A stretch of DNA of 64,000 nt from Pseudoduganella danionis (GCF_009720775.1 NZ_WNKW01000001.1:1612001-1676000), one strand, 5' to 3'. Positions 37,565 to 46,655 are shown, numbered from the stretch's first letter. The notes: generated by a model not told the origin, from the sequence alone. Translations and numbers: made by a program.

Positions 37565-38596
37565 ATGCCGAAGTTACATCTGTGGGTAGCAGCATTGACA
37601 TGGGCGGCGGGCGCACTCGCGCACGCTGAAGACAGTACGGCGCCGGCCGTTGCGCCTTTGTTCGAACAGCCGGGTGTACTGACGCCGCGCGGCCAGATCA
37701 TCGTCGAGCCTTCGGCCCAGTTCGGCTACTCGTCGAGCAACCGCGTGGTGCTGGTGGGCTACACCATCATTCCGGCCTTGCTGATCGGGCTGGTGGACGT
37801 GCGCGAAGTAAAGCGCAATACCGTTACCGGCGCGCTGACGCTGCGCTATGGGCTGGGGCGCCGCGCCGAAGTCGAATTGAAACTGCCTTATGTTTACCGT
37901 TCCGATTCCACGGTGAGCCGCGAGCTGTTCACCGGCACAGGTGTTGACAGAGTGTTCGAAACCAGCGGCAAAGGCGTGGGCGATGCCGAGCTGGCCGCGC
38001 GCTACCAGCTCAATCAGGGCGGCAATGACAGCCCGTATTATGTGGCGGGCTTGCGTTTCAAATCGCGCACGGGCAGGGACCCGTTCAGTGTCGTGACGGA
38101 TTGTACGCGGCGCTGTGTCGGTACCGATGCCACCGGCACGGGTCTGCCGCTGGATTTGCCGACGGGTTCGGGTTTCTATGCCATCCAGCCCAGCCTGACA
38201 TGGCTATATGCCAGTGACCCCGCCATCCTGTTTGGCGGCGTCAGCTATCTGTACAACTTCAAACGTCACAATGTGAACCGGCGCGTGCTGGCCGGTGAAA
38301 TGGAGCCACTGGGTACGGTTGCGCCCGGTGGTGTGTTCGGCTTCAATTTCGGCCTGGGGCTGGCGCTCAACGACAAGGCCCTGATCAGCTTCGGCTACGA
38401 CCACAGCTCGATTGCGCGCACGCGCCAGAATGGCTTGCCGGTGCCCGGCTCCGTACGCACCCAGCTCGGCACTTTGCTGATGGGGCTGTCGTACCGGCTC
38501 AGCGCCAAACGTAGCATCAACGTGGCCATAGGTGCAGGGCTGACGCGCGATACGCCCGATGTCCAGCTATCCGTACGCATGCCGATTTCGTTTTAG
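37565..38596 (+). CDS. FapF-like outer-membrane beta-barrel transporter
   Basis: 343 residues. Signal peptide to about residue 22, then FEQPGVLTPRGQIIVEPSAQ, the plug/first-strand signature of FapF-type barrels. Alternating amphipathic strands follow (RNTVTGALTLRYGLGRRAEVELKLPYVYR; LLMGLSYRLSAKRSINVAIG), ending in DVQLSVRMPISF with the C-terminal Phe recognised by the BAM complex. Pseudomonas FapF exports amyloid subunits through this pore. The N-terminal coiled coil of canonical FapF is missing. Last gene of the sigma-54 operon, 21 bp after the previous one. Homology read by eye, not by search. Confidence 0.8.
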   Translation: MPKLHLWVAALTWAAGALAHAEDSTAPAVAPLFEQPGVLTPRGQIIVEPSAQFGYSSSNRVVLVGYTIIPALLIGLVDVREVKRNTVTGALTLRYGLGRRAEVELKLPYVYRSDSTVSRELFTGTGVDRVFETSGKGVGDAELAARYQLNQGGNDSPYYVAGLRFKSRTGRDPFSVVTDCTRRCVGTDATGTGLPLDLPTGSGFYAIQPSLTWLYASDPAILFGGVSYLYNFKRHNVNRRVLAGEMEPLGTVAPGGVFGFNFGLGLALNDKALISFGYDHSSIARTRQNGLPVPGSVRTQLGTLLMGLSYRLSAKRSINVAIGAGLTRDTPDVQLSVRMPISF

Positions 38597-38667
38597 CAAC
38601 CGGCAAACACAGCAATGAAATTTGCGGTATCGTAGCGTTTCTTTTCCCAAAAATAATAAGGAGCGCC

Positions 38668-39624
38668 ATGATCCCGTTTAAATTTAGCCGTTCTGCTGCT
38701 GTGCTGGCTGCCATGGCGGCCGTGACTTCGCTGGCGCAGGCCGCCGCGCCCATGGCCAAATTCCAGGCGCCCGGCTTCTATCGCACCACGCTCGGTGATT
38801 TCGAAGTGACGGTGCTGAACGATGGCACCGTGGATCTGCCCGTTAACAAGCTGCTCAAGCAGCCAGCGCAAAAGACCGATGCAGCGCTGGCCAAAGTGTA
38901 TGAGCACAGCCCGCTGGAAACCTCCGTCAACGGCTTCCTGATCAACACGGGCAGCAAGCTGGTGCTGATCGATACGGGCGCCGCCAGCCTGTTCGGCCCG
39001 ACGCTGGGCCGTCTGCTGAGCAATCTGAAGGCATCCGGTTACCAGCCTGAACAGGTGGACGAGATCTACATCAGCCATATGCATAGCGACCACGTGGGTG
39101 GCCTGTCGTCGAATGAACAGCGCGTGTTCCCGAACGCCGTCGTGCGCGCCGGTAAGCTCGATGCCGACTACTATCTGAGTCAAACGAATCTGGACAAGGC
39201 CGGACCGGAAGCCAAGGATGGCTTCCTCGGCGCCATGGTGTCGGTCAATCCCTATGTGAAGGCGGGCAAGTTCCAGCCTATCGTGGCCAATACCGAGCTG
39301 GTACCGGGCGTGCGTTCCTACTTCAATGGCGGCCACACGCCGGGCCACATTACCTACGTGGTGGAAAGCAAAGGCCAGAAGCTGGTGCTGCTGGGCGACC
39401 TGCTGCACGTGGAAGCCGTGCAGTTTGCCAATCCCGGTGTCGGCATACAGTTCGACACGGATAGCAAGATCGCGATTGTCGAACGCAAGGAAGCCTTCGC
39501 CGCTGCCGCCAAAGATGGTTACCTGATAGGCGCGCCCCACCTGCCATTCCCGGCACTCGGCCATGTGCGCAAGGCAGGCAAGGCTTATGAGTTCATTCCG
39601 GTGAATTACACGCAGCCGCGCTAA
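38668..39624 (+). CDS. Secreted MBL-fold metallo-hydrolase
   Basis: 318 residues. Sec signal peptide to about residue 27. Metallo-beta-lactamase fold with HMHSDHVGG (zinc ligands), GGHTPGHITYVV, LLGDLLH and a final His in GAPHLPFPALGH. It resembles periplasmic lactonase/arylsulfatase-like MBL proteins; the substrate is unknown. AAGGAG lies about five bases before the ATG. Ends at a bidirectional terminator. Confidence 0.9.
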   Translation: MIPFKFSRSAAVLAAMAAVTSLAQAAAPMAKFQAPGFYRTTLGDFEVTVLNDGTVDLPVNKLLKQPAQKTDAALAKVYEHSPLETSVNGFLINTGSKLVLIDTGAASLFGPTLGRLLSNLKASGYQPEQVDEIYISHMHSDHVGGLSSNEQRVFPNAVVRAGKLDADYYLSQTNLDKAGPEAKDGFLGAMVSVNPYVKAGKFQPIVANTELVPGVRSYFNGGHTPGHITYVVESKGQKLVLLGDLLHVEAVQFANPGVGIQFDTDSKIAIVERKEAFAAAAKDGYLIGAPHLPFPALGHVRKAGKAYEFIPVNYTQPR

Positions 39625-39640
39625 TTAGCGTACCGTCGTA

Positions 39641-39672
39641 AAAAAGGGCTCAGTGCAAACTGAGCCCTTTTT
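39641..39672. terminator. Bidirectional terminator between MBL and OYE genes
   Basis: AAAAAGGGCTCAGT/ACTGAGCCCTTTTT perfect 14-bp stem with a 4-base loop, T-rich on both strands. It serves the two convergent genes. Confidence 0.9.
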
Positions 39673-39674
39673 GC

Positions 39675-40730
39675 TTAGGCCAGTGCCGGATAGTCGGTAT
39701 AGCCTTGCGCCGTGGCGCCGTAGAAGGTGGCCGGCTGCCAAGGGTTGAGTGCAGCATCCTGCTGCAGGCGCTGCACCAGATCCGGATTGGAAATGTAGTC
39801 CTTGCCGAAAGCCACGGCATCAGCTTTGCCCGAGTCGAGCAGGGCTTGTGCGCCGGCCTTGTCGAGTTTTTCGTTGGCGATGTAGACGCCGCCGAAGGCC
39901 TGCTTCAGCAGCGGGCCCAGGCTGTCTTCGCCCACGGCTTCACGCGCGCAGATGAAGGCGATCTTGCGCTTGCCCAGTTCCTGCGCGACGTAGCCAAAGG
40001 TGGCGGCCGGATTGCTGTCGCCCATGTCATGCGCATCGCGGCGTGGTGCCAGATGCATGCCGACGCGGTTGGCACCCCAGACTTCGATGCAGGCATCGGT
40101 CACTTCCAGCATCAGGCGGGCACGGTTTTCGATAGTGCCACCGTAGTTGTCAGTACGCTGGTTGGTTTTATCCTGCAGGAACTGGTCGAGCAGATAGCCG
40201 TTGGCGCCGTGGATTTCCACGCCATCGAAGCCGGCTTTCTTGGCGTTCTCAGCACCGAGCTTGTAGGCCGCAACGATGCCGGCCAGTTCTGCCGTTTCCA
40301 GTGCACGCGGCACAGGGTAGGGGCGTTCCGGACGCAGCAGGCTGACATGGCCTTGCGCGGCAATGGCGCTCGGTGCTACCGGCGCGGCGCCGTCGAAGAA
40401 GCTGGGATCGGAAATCCGGCCCACGTGCCACAACTGGGCGAAGATGCGGCCACCGGCAGCGTGCACGGCCGCCGTCACCAGCTTCCAGCCTGCTACCTGT
40501 TCGTCCGACCACAGGCCCGGAGTGTTTTCATAGCCCACGCCTTGTGGCGTGACGGCCGTGGCTTCGCTCAGGATCAGGCCGGCGTTGGCGCGCTGGGCGT
40601 AGTACTCGGCCATCAGGGCGTTCGGCACACGGCCGCCGCCGATGGCGCGGGCGCGCGTCAGGGGTGCCATAACGATACGGTTTTTCAGCGTCAGATCGCC
40701 GATGGTGATGGGGTCGAACAGAGTGGCCAT
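39675..40730 (-). CDS. nemA: Old-yellow-enzyme family alkene reductase
   Basis: 351 residues. FMN/NADPH-dependent TIM barrel: LKNRIVMAPLTRARA, GLILSEATAV, QLWHVGRIS, EIHGANGYLLDQFLQ with the His-Asn substrate pair, and YGGTIENRARLMLEV. Reduces activated C=C bonds, N-ethylmaleimide and nitro-compounds. It is 9 bp downstream of the ArsR regulator, so the pair parallels the NemR-nemA logic of electrophile-inducible reductase control but with a different regulator family. Confidence 0.9.
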   Translation of the reverse strand: MATLFDPITIGDLTLKNRIVMAPLTRARAIGGGRVPNALMAEYYAQRANAGLILSEATAVTPQGVGYENTPGLWSDEQVAGWKLVTAAVHAAGGRIFAQLWHVGRISDPSFFDGAAPVAPSAIAAQGHVSLLRPERPYPVPRALETAELAGIVAAYKLGAENAKKAGFDGVEIHGANGYLLDQFLQDKTNQRTDNYGGTIENRARLMLEVTDACIEVWGANRVGMHLAPRRDAHDMGDSNPAATFGYVAQELGKRKIAFICAREAVGEDSLGPLLKQAFGGVYIANEKLDKAGAQALLDSGKADAVAFGKDYISNPDLVQRLQQDAALNPWQPATFYGATAQGYTDYPALA

Positions 40731-40739
40731 GAGAGGTTC

Positions 40740-41030
40740 CTATAGTGTCATTTGAGCGATGAAGGCCGCGATGGTCTCTTCATTGCGTTTAAAGTAATTC
40801 CACTGACCCACCTTCTGGTTGGTGATCAGGCCCGCCTTGAGCAGGATGGCCAGATGCGCCGACACGGTGGACTGCGATAAACCGGTCTGCTGGTCGATCA
40901 GACCGGCACACACGCCCAGACTCAGTGGATGCTGCTGTGCTGCGAAATACACCTCGGGCTCCTTCAGCCACGCCAGTATCTGGCGCCGCATCGGGTTGGC
41001 GAGGGCTTTATGGATAGCGTCTATGTCCAT
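40740..41030 (-). CDS. ArsR-family transcriptional regulator
   Basis: 96 residues from MDIDAIHKALANPMRRQIL. Winged helix with TGLSQSTVSAHLAILLKAGLI as recognition segment. None of the ELCVCDL-type metal-binding Cys pair is present; the single Cys in LGVCAGLI could respond to electrophiles, which is inference. A longer frame starts at 41066, but GAGG before 41030 and the family length favour the shorter one. Same transcript as the ene-reductase. Confidence 0.85.
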   Translation of the reverse strand: MDIDAIHKALANPMRRQILAWLKEPEVYFAAQQHPLSLGVCAGLIDQQTGLSQSTVSAHLAILLKAGLITNQKVGQWNYFKRNEETIAAFIAQMTL

Positions 41031-41175
41031 CTTCTTACCTCGGGCTATGCTAGGTCCTATATGCATCGCATTTTTCCGATTTCAATATCGGAATTCTACG
41101 ATATGTAAAAAATTTCTGCTCAGTGCGCTGAAATGGTTTATTTTATGGCTATCTTATTCAAAAATTAATCACGCC

Positions 41176-42222
41176 ATGAGTAACCATTATCTCGATGTGG
41201 CGCTAGGGCTATCCGCCACTTATCTGGCGCTGAGTCTGCTGTGCAGTGCCAGCCGCGAAGCCATCGCTTCGCTGTTCCAGAGTCGCGCCAAAATGCTGCT
41301 CGATGGCGTGCTGACCCTGCTGTATGAACCGGCCGGCCTCGCGCTGTTGCGTGGCATCCTACCATCACTGCGGCGGCTGTTGCGGCGCGAGGGCGGTTTC
41401 GACCTGCGCGGGCTGGGCAGCGATTCGCTGGCGGCCGCCGTCATGAGCCATCCGCTGATCACAGGGCAGGCGCAGGCCGGGCGCATGCCTTCGTATATTC
41501 CTTCCACCATGTTTGCCCGCGCAGTGATGGATACGCTGCAGCAGCGTTATGGCCGCCAGACCAGCGCGCGCAGCTTGCTGGCGCAGTTGAACAATCCGGC
41601 CTTGCAGCGCACCTTGCTGGCGCTGCTGGGCGAGGCTGACGATCTGACAGCGCTGGAACAGGCGCTGTGCAATTGGTATGACACGGTCATGGCACGTACC
41701 ACGGGCTGGTACAAGCGGCGCTCACAGAGTGTGCTGTTCGGCATCGCGCTGGTATTTGCGGTAGCCCTGAATATCGATACGCTGGCACTGAGCCAGCGCC
41801 TGTGGAGCGATGAGAATACGGCGCAGCAGAGCGCCGAGCTGGCAGCCCAGATGTCGGCCCAACTGACAGCCCAGATGGCGGAACAAGCAGCGGCGCAGGC
41901 CGCAGCGCAGATGGGCCAACCGCAGCCACCGTCCGAGCCGGCAGCGCCGTCGCCGGCCATGCTGGGCGCGGCCAGTGCCCAGCTCAATAGCCTGCCGATA
42001 GGCTGGCCGTCCGCGCGGCTGGGCCATCTGGCGCAGCAGAGTACTGGCGCGGCGGCGGGCGCCGTGCTGCTGACCGCACTGGGCTGGCTGCTGACGGCGT
42101 TTGCCGCCTCGCTCGGTGCGCCGTTCTGGTTCGACGGTGTGGGCTGGCTGCTGGCCTTGCGCGGCACGGGTGCCCGTCCGGCCAGCAGTGTGTCAGGCCA
42201 GGGCGCGCAGGGCCAGCGCTAG
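41176..42222 (+). CDS. Hypothetical membrane protein with Ala/Gln-rich linker
   Basis: 348 residues. Hydrophobic segments near 9-25, 190-210 and two near the C-terminus (AAGAVLLTALGWLLTAF, FDGVGWLLALRG). Residues about 221-250 are a repetitive AQMSAQLTAQMAEQAAAQ stretch likely to be a long helix. No catalytic motif recognised. The family appears only as 'hypothetical' to me. The open frame extends upstream to 40819, but it overlaps the ArsR gene; MSNHYLDVALGL at 41176 is a better start. Its 3' end overlaps the convergent DUF1304 gene by 30 bp. Confidence 0.65.
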   Translation: MSNHYLDVALGLSATYLALSLLCSASREAIASLFQSRAKMLLDGVLTLLYEPAGLALLRGILPSLRRLLRREGGFDLRGLGSDSLAAAVMSHPLITGQAQAGRMPSYIPSTMFARAVMDTLQQRYGRQTSARSLLAQLNNPALQRTLLALLGEADDLTALEQALCNWYDTVMARTTGWYKRRSQSVLFGIALVFAVALNIDTLALSQRLWSDENTAQQSAELAAQMSAQLTAQMAEQAAAQAAAQMGQPQPPSEPAAPSPAMLGAASAQLNSLPIGWPSARLGHLAQQSTGAAAGAVLLTALGWLLTAFAASLGAPFWFDGVGWLLALRGTGARPASSVSGQGAQGQR

Positions 42223-42552
42223 GACGGCCGGCACGGTCTGGATGAACAGGATGGAGCGCTTGACGGTGATCGCGCCCCAGATACCGGCCACCGCCACGCA
42301 GCACAGACCGAATACGGTGAACGCGGCGCCCGTGGCGGCATCGGGATGCAGCCAGCCTACACATAGCGCGGCCACCAGAAAGCCGTTGTAGCAGCCCTGA
42401 TTCGACATGGCAGGCCGCATCAGCTCCGCCTTTTCCTGCGACAGTCCGAACACGCGCCGCCCGCGCGTGGGGAACAGCACCGTCTCCAGCAGCACGATGT
42501 AGACGTGAATCAGGGCGACCAGCGCCGTGACGATGTGGGCCAGCAGTTGCAT
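42193..42552 (-). CDS. DUF1304-family small membrane protein
   Basis: 119 residues, four hydrophobic helices. LALVALIHVYIV-like N-terminus, ETVLFPTRGRRVFGL and NQGCYNGFLVAAL match the DUF1304 pattern. Inner-membrane protein of unknown function. Divergent from sugE. Confidence 0.88.
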   Translation of the reverse strand: MQLLAHIVTALVALIHVYIVLLETVLFPTRGRRVFGLSQEKAELMRPAMSNQGCYNGFLVAALCVGWLHPDAATGAAFTVFGLCCVAVAGIWGAITVKRSILFIQTVPAVLALALRALA

Positions 42553-42666
42553 GTTGTCTCCGTTAGCAATATTGAAGAATGATTATGTCTGCTCGCGGCG
42601 CAATGGGGAAGCTCCCAGCGTTGTTTTTCCGGCAGTGCTATAGTGCGCGCAACATTGGAGAACTTT

Positions 42667-42984
42667 ATGACGTGGATAGCACTGATATTGGCCGGCCTGC
42701 TCGAAGTGGTGTGGGCAGTTGGTCTGAAATATACCGAAGGCTTCACCCGCCCACTGGCTACAGCCGGTACGCTGGCCGCCATGGCGGGCAGTGTGGGCTT
42801 GCTCGGGCTGGCCTTGCGCGGGCTGCCGCTAGGGACGGCATATGCCATCTGGACCGGCATAGGCACGGTAGGCACGGTCATCTTCGGCATCGTCGCGTTG
42901 AACGAACCGGCCAGCGCCTTACGCCTCGGCTGCATCGCCATGATCATCGGCGGTATCGTCGGCCTGAAACTGACTACAGCCTAG
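42667..42984 (+). CDS. sugE: SMR-family exporter, SugE/Gdx type
   Basis: 105 residues, four membrane helices. WIALILAGLLEVVWAVGLKY contains the essential Glu of TM1; KYTEGFTR and GTAYAIWTGIGTVGT are SugE-type signatures that separate it from EmrE. Gdx proteins export guanidinium with proton exchange and some quaternary ammonium compounds. Start at MTWIALIL; GGAG lies eight bases upstream. I looked for a guanidine riboswitch in the 110-bp leader and found none convincing. Confidence 0.9.
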   Translation: MTWIALILAGLLEVVWAVGLKYTEGFTRPLATAGTLAAMAGSVGLLGLALRGLPLGTAYAIWTGIGTVGTVIFGIVALNEPASALRLGCIAMIIGGIVGLKLTTA

Positions 42985-43028
42985 GCTCACTCAGCTCGGC
43001 CTGCGCCCGTGCCGTCAGTACGGGCGAT

Positions 43029-43988
43029 TCAGAAATCCGGGTTGCTGCGGCACAGGTAATACCATTCGCAGTTGGCGCCGGCGGCTGCATCGGGAAACAG
43101 GATGCGCCCGTCGAAAGCGGCCAGTTCCACCGAACCATCAGCGCGTACGCCTATCTGCTGACCGGCTCGCACAGGATCGAAGCTGGCCCATGGCCGGCTG
43201 AAGACATCGTCGGCCTGCTGTTTGTCCACCACGGCCGCCATGCTCAGCGCTTCCATCTGTTCTGCCGCTATCGGTTCGGGTACGGGGCCATCGATCAGAC
43301 CGAGGAAGGCCAGCGTATTCAGAATGGCGCGGTAGCCCACTTCGGGCGCCTGCGGATCGTCGTGCTGGCCGCATTCGAGTGTGAGGGCATAGCCGCCCGT
43401 GCTGCGCATGTATTCCGTCGTGCCCATGCCATAGCGCAGCACTGTCTGCAGTTCGCTTTGCTGGCGCAGGCGGCGCTGCACCCCGGCGCCGTAGGTACGC
43501 AACCAGCCATCGACGAAGCGCCGCACACCGAGGCGGCGTGCCAGCGCGCGCTCCTGCTGTTCGTGGCGGAACGGTTCCAGCGGGCCGTCGTTGTTGCGCG
43601 GGCCGACCATCACAAACGGTTCGCTGTGCGCATTGAAGGAGTGCAGATCGAGCAGCACATCATGGCGTGCCAGCAGCGGGCATAGCCAGTTGGCGATGCG
43701 GTCCTCGAAATCCTGCGGCACCTCTTGCGGGAACAGGTTGCGATTCAGATTGCGCTCGCCGGCCCGTTCGCCTTTGGCATAGGCAAGCGGATTGGTGACC
43801 GGCACCAGCGTCAGGCTGCCGCGCCGGATCAGCAGGCTGCCTTCGTCGAGCATGGCCAGCACGCGGCGGATCGCCTTGGTGCCGCAGGTTTCGTTGCCAT
43901 GTACAGCGCCTGTCACGATCAGGCGTGGCCCCGGCAACTGGCCGCTGTACTGGTGGGAGATATATTGCAGGTGGTCGCTGGAGTTCAT
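43029..43988 (-). CDS. M14-like succinylglutamate desuccinylase/aspartoacylase family protein
   Basis: 319 residues. Zinc-site motif GAVHGNETCGTKA, NRNLFPQ (NxNR) and LDLHSFNAHSEPF give the ligands and substrate Arg of the AstE/AspA group. The C-terminus (GYALTLECGQHDDP) carries the catalytic Glu. It probably cleaves an N-acyl amino acid; the exact substrate is unclear. No arginine-catabolism neighbours support an AstE role. Confidence 0.85.
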   Translation of the reverse strand: MNSSDHLQYISHQYSGQLPGPRLIVTGAVHGNETCGTKAIRRVLAMLDEGSLLIRRGSLTLVPVTNPLAYAKGERAGERNLNRNLFPQEVPQDFEDRIANWLCPLLARHDVLLDLHSFNAHSEPFVMVGPRNNDGPLEPFRHEQQERALARRLGVRRFVDGWLRTYGAGVQRRLRQQSELQTVLRYGMGTTEYMRSTGGYALTLECGQHDDPQAPEVGYRAILNTLAFLGLIDGPVPEPIAAEQMEALSMAAVVDKQQADDVFSRPWASFDPVRAGQQIGVRADGSVELAAFDGRILFPDAAAGANCEWYYLCRSNPDF

Positions 43989-44096
43989 GCGCGCTGGAAT
44001 AGTATGAGGATAGCGGCTTTATACCATGGCGCCGCAGCGCTATGCCAGCGGCACCGAAGCCTATGCCGCCGTGCCATGCTTTGCTATGATCCGCGC

Positions 44097-45245
44097 ATGA
44101 CTACGACCGCTACCGCGCGCAATGCCGGACTCGATACCCTGCGTGCACTGGCCATTGCGCTGGTGTTTGCCAACCACTATATGCTGTTTGTCAGCGGCGC
44201 GCCCACGCTGGGCTGGTTTGGCGAGATAGGCTGGAGCGGCGTCGATCTGTTCTTTGCGCTCAGCGGCTACCTGATCGGCAACCAGATACTGGGCGCGATC
44301 CGACGCGGCCAGCAGGGCAGCAGCCGGTTCTCTCTCGGCCGCTTCTATGCACGGCGGCTGTTACGCACACTGCCCAATTTCTACGTGGTGCTTGCGCTGT
44401 TCGCCTGCTGGCCGTACTTCCGCATGGATCTGGTGCTGCCGCCGTTGTGGCAGTTCCTCACCTTTACCCAGAATATCGGCCTGCAGCCGGGCACCGCGTT
44501 TTCCCATGCGTGGTCGCTGTGCGTGGAAGAGCAGTTCTATTTCCTGCTGCCGGCGCTGGCCTTGCTGATCGCTGCGCGCCGCAAGTCGCTGCTGTTGGCA
44601 TGGCTGGCCGTGGCTGGTGTGCTGATTGCCGGTATGCTGATCCGCAGCCATCTGTGGACCAGCTATGTGGCCGCTGCGCCGGAAGGCAGCCGCGTGTTCT
44701 ATACGCTGATCTACTATTCTTCGCTGTGCCGCTTTGACGAACTGGTGGTGGGGGTGGCACTGGCCCTGCTGAAAAACTACCACGCCGCACTGTGGCTGCG
44801 CCTGACGGCGTACGGCAACTGGCTGTTGCTGGCCGGCGGTGTTGCGCGGGCGCTGGTGTGGTCGCACTTCCTTGAAGACCATTATGGCTATGCCATGACA
44901 GTGTATGGCTATCCTTTGCTGGCGTTTAGTTACGCGCTACTGCTGCTGGCCGCGCTCAGTCCGGGCGCCTTGCTGCAGAAATTGCGCATACCCGGCGCGG
45001 GCGCGATTGCGCTGTGGTCGTATGCGATCTATCTGGTGCATAAGACGCTGTGCATGCTGCTGCGCGCGCCCTTGCAGGCGCAGGGCTGGGAGCCCGATCA
45101 CTGGGTCACGGTATTGCTGATGGCGGCGGCCAGCGTGTTGGCGGGTTTCCTGCTGTACCAGCTGGTGGAGCGGCCCTTCATGGCGCTGCGCGACCGCTAT
45201 GTGCCCAGCCATGAGGTAGCTCGCGTGCAGCTCGCCGCGGCCTGA
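44097..45245 (+). CDS. Acyltransferase 3 (OafA/YrhL-type) membrane protein
   Basis: 382 residues, about ten membrane helices. GLDTLRALAIALVFANHY has the R-x10-H catalytic motif of family 3; EIGWSGVDLFFALSGYLIG and SLCVEEQFYFLLP are conserved. Transfers acyl groups to sugars or lipids on the periplasmic side. A longer frame starts at 43725 inside the convergent gene region; MTTTATARNAGLDTLRAL is the family start. Confidence 0.9.
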   Translation: MTTTATARNAGLDTLRALAIALVFANHYMLFVSGAPTLGWFGEIGWSGVDLFFALSGYLIGNQILGAIRRGQQGSSRFSLGRFYARRLLRTLPNFYVVLALFACWPYFRMDLVLPPLWQFLTFTQNIGLQPGTAFSHAWSLCVEEQFYFLLPALALLIAARRKSLLLAWLAVAGVLIAGMLIRSHLWTSYVAAAPEGSRVFYTLIYYSSLCRFDELVVGVALALLKNYHAALWLRLTAYGNWLLLAGGVARALVWSHFLEDHYGYAMTVYGYPLLAFSYALLLLAALSPGALLQKLRIPGAGAIALWSYAIYLVHKTLCMLLRAPLQAQGWEPDHWVTVLLMAAASVLAGFLLYQLVERPFMALRDRYVPSHEVARVQLAAA

Positions 45246-45248
45246 AGC

Positions 45249-45713
45249 CTAGTTCAGATCGATCACGTCGAAAGGCGACTGCATATCACTGAGGAAGGCC
45301 ATCAGATTCAGCGCCCGTTCCGTCATGTCGGCGTGGCGGGTGGCCGCAACGGCGGCACGCAGGCCGGGCAGCACTTCCATGATGTGCGGGCTATCGTAGG
45401 CCTGCACCAGCAGCGCAGCCAGTTCGCTGGCGCGGCCACGGTTGTTGCGCATGCGTTCTTCCAGTATTGAAAGCAGGGTACGCTGCATGCGCGGCGTAGG
45501 ATTGGTGATGTAGCCGAACACCAGCGGCGTATTGCTGATGGCGTCGCACAGACGCTGTTCGATCTGTTCCGGCTTGACGTCGGAAGCGATGTCGAAATAC
45601 GCGCCCTGCCAGCGCGTGCGCTCGTACAGATGGCCGGCGGGGAAGGACTCGGCCGTTTCAAAGCCGAGCAGGTGACTGAGCCGGCGCAGCCAGCGGAGTA
45701 GGGTGGGCATCAT
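45249..45713 (-). CDS. Conserved hypothetical protein
   Basis: 154 residues, soluble, helix-rich, with a basic N-terminus (LLRWLRRLSHLLGF). HLYERTRWQGAYFDIASD and SNTPLVFGYITNPTPRMQRTLL look conserved, but I do not recognise the family. Four bases separate its stop from that of the acyltransferase gene, convergent. Two ATGs in tandem at the start. Confidence 0.6.
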   Translation of the reverse strand: MMPTLLRWLRRLSHLLGFETAESFPAGHLYERTRWQGAYFDIASDVKPEQIEQRLCDAISNTPLVFGYITNPTPRMQRTLLSILEERMRNNRGRASELAALLVQAYDSPHIMEVLPGLRAAVAATRHADMTERALNLMAFLSDMQSPFDVIDLN

Positions 45714-45767
45714 GGCGGCATTGTAGCCTGAGATGCCCGCCCCTGCTGCGGTGGCTGGTTTTGCAAA

Positions 45768-46637
45768 TTACTGCGCTGCCTGTTCGCCCAGACGGCCGGC
45801 GCGGAAGTCTTCCACTGCCGTATGCAGTTCGGCCTGCGTATTCATCACGAACGGGCCATATTGCGCAATCGGCTCGTTCAGCGGTGCGCCGGCCACCAGT
45901 ATCAGCCGCGTGGCCTCACTGGCATGCACGCGCAGACCATCGGCTTGCGGACTATTGGCCAGTATCGCCATGCGTCCGGTTGCCACTTCCTTGTCGCCGA
46001 CCTGTGCTGCACCCTGATAGGTGAAGACAAAAGCGTTGTGGCCGGGCGGGATGGCCTGCTCGAAGCTGGCGCCTGCGGGCAGGTGGATATCCAGATACAG
46101 CGGCTGCGTCACGGGGCGCTGTACGGCACCATCGACGCCATGGCTGCTGCCGGCGATGACTTTTACTGCCACGCCATCGGGCGTGGTGTAGGCCGGCACC
46201 TGATCGCCATTGAAGTCGCGGTACCATGGCTGGCACATCTTGTCCTTGGCGGCCAGATTGAGCCATAGCTGGAAGCCCGACATCAGGCCTGCTTCCTGCT
46301 CCGGCATCTCCGAGTGAATCACGCCACGGCCGGCCGTCATCCACTGCACGCCGCCATTGGTCAGCAAGCCTTCGTTGCCGGCGCTGTCCTTGTGGCGCAT
46401 GCGGCCTTCCAGCATATACGTCACCGTTTCGAAGCCACGGTGCGGGTGGCTGGGGAAGCCGGCGATGTAATCGTTGGCCTGGTCGCTGCCGAAGTTATCG
46501 AGCATCAGAAAAGGATCGAGCCGGCGTTGCAGCGTCTGGGTCAGGATGCGGTTGATCTTGACGCCCGCGCCATCCATGACGGCCTGGCCGGTGATGATAC
46601 GTTCGACACTGCGTGTCTGAGTGACTGCTTGCGTCAT
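45768..46637 (-). CDS. Pirin-family protein
   Basis: 289 residues, bicupin. N-terminal cupin with PHPHRGFETVTYMLEG (SHPHRGFET: iron-binding His residues) and GVIHSEMPE; C-terminal cupin follows. Bacterial pirins can have quercetin 2,3-dioxygenase activity or act in redox signalling. It is 18 bp downstream of azoR on the same strand, forming a quinone/aromatic-stress unit under the divergent LysR gene. Confidence 0.93.
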   Translation of the reverse strand: MTQAVTQTRSVERIITGQAVMDGAGVKINRILTQTLQRRLDPFLMLDNFGSDQANDYIAGFPSHPHRGFETVTYMLEGRMRHKDSAGNEGLLTNGGVQWMTAGRGVIHSEMPEQEAGLMSGFQLWLNLAAKDKMCQPWYRDFNGDQVPAYTTPDGVAVKVIAGSSHGVDGAVQRPVTQPLYLDIHLPAGASFEQAIPPGHNAFVFTYQGAAQVGDKEVATGRMAILANSPQADGLRVHASEATRLILVAGAPLNEPIAQYGPFVMNTQAELHTAVEDFRAGRLGEQAAQ

Positions 46638-46655
46638 ATTCTGCTCCTTGTTGGT

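Noticed and set aside
40819-41175. N-terminal extension of the membrane protein at 41176
   Set aside because: It overlaps the ArsR gene on the other strand and lacks hydrophobic or conserved sequence.
42553-42666. Guanidine riboswitch before the SugE/Gdx gene
   Set aside because: I looked for the paired ACGR-loop hairpins of the mini-ykkC class and for a ykkC-like core and saw neither.
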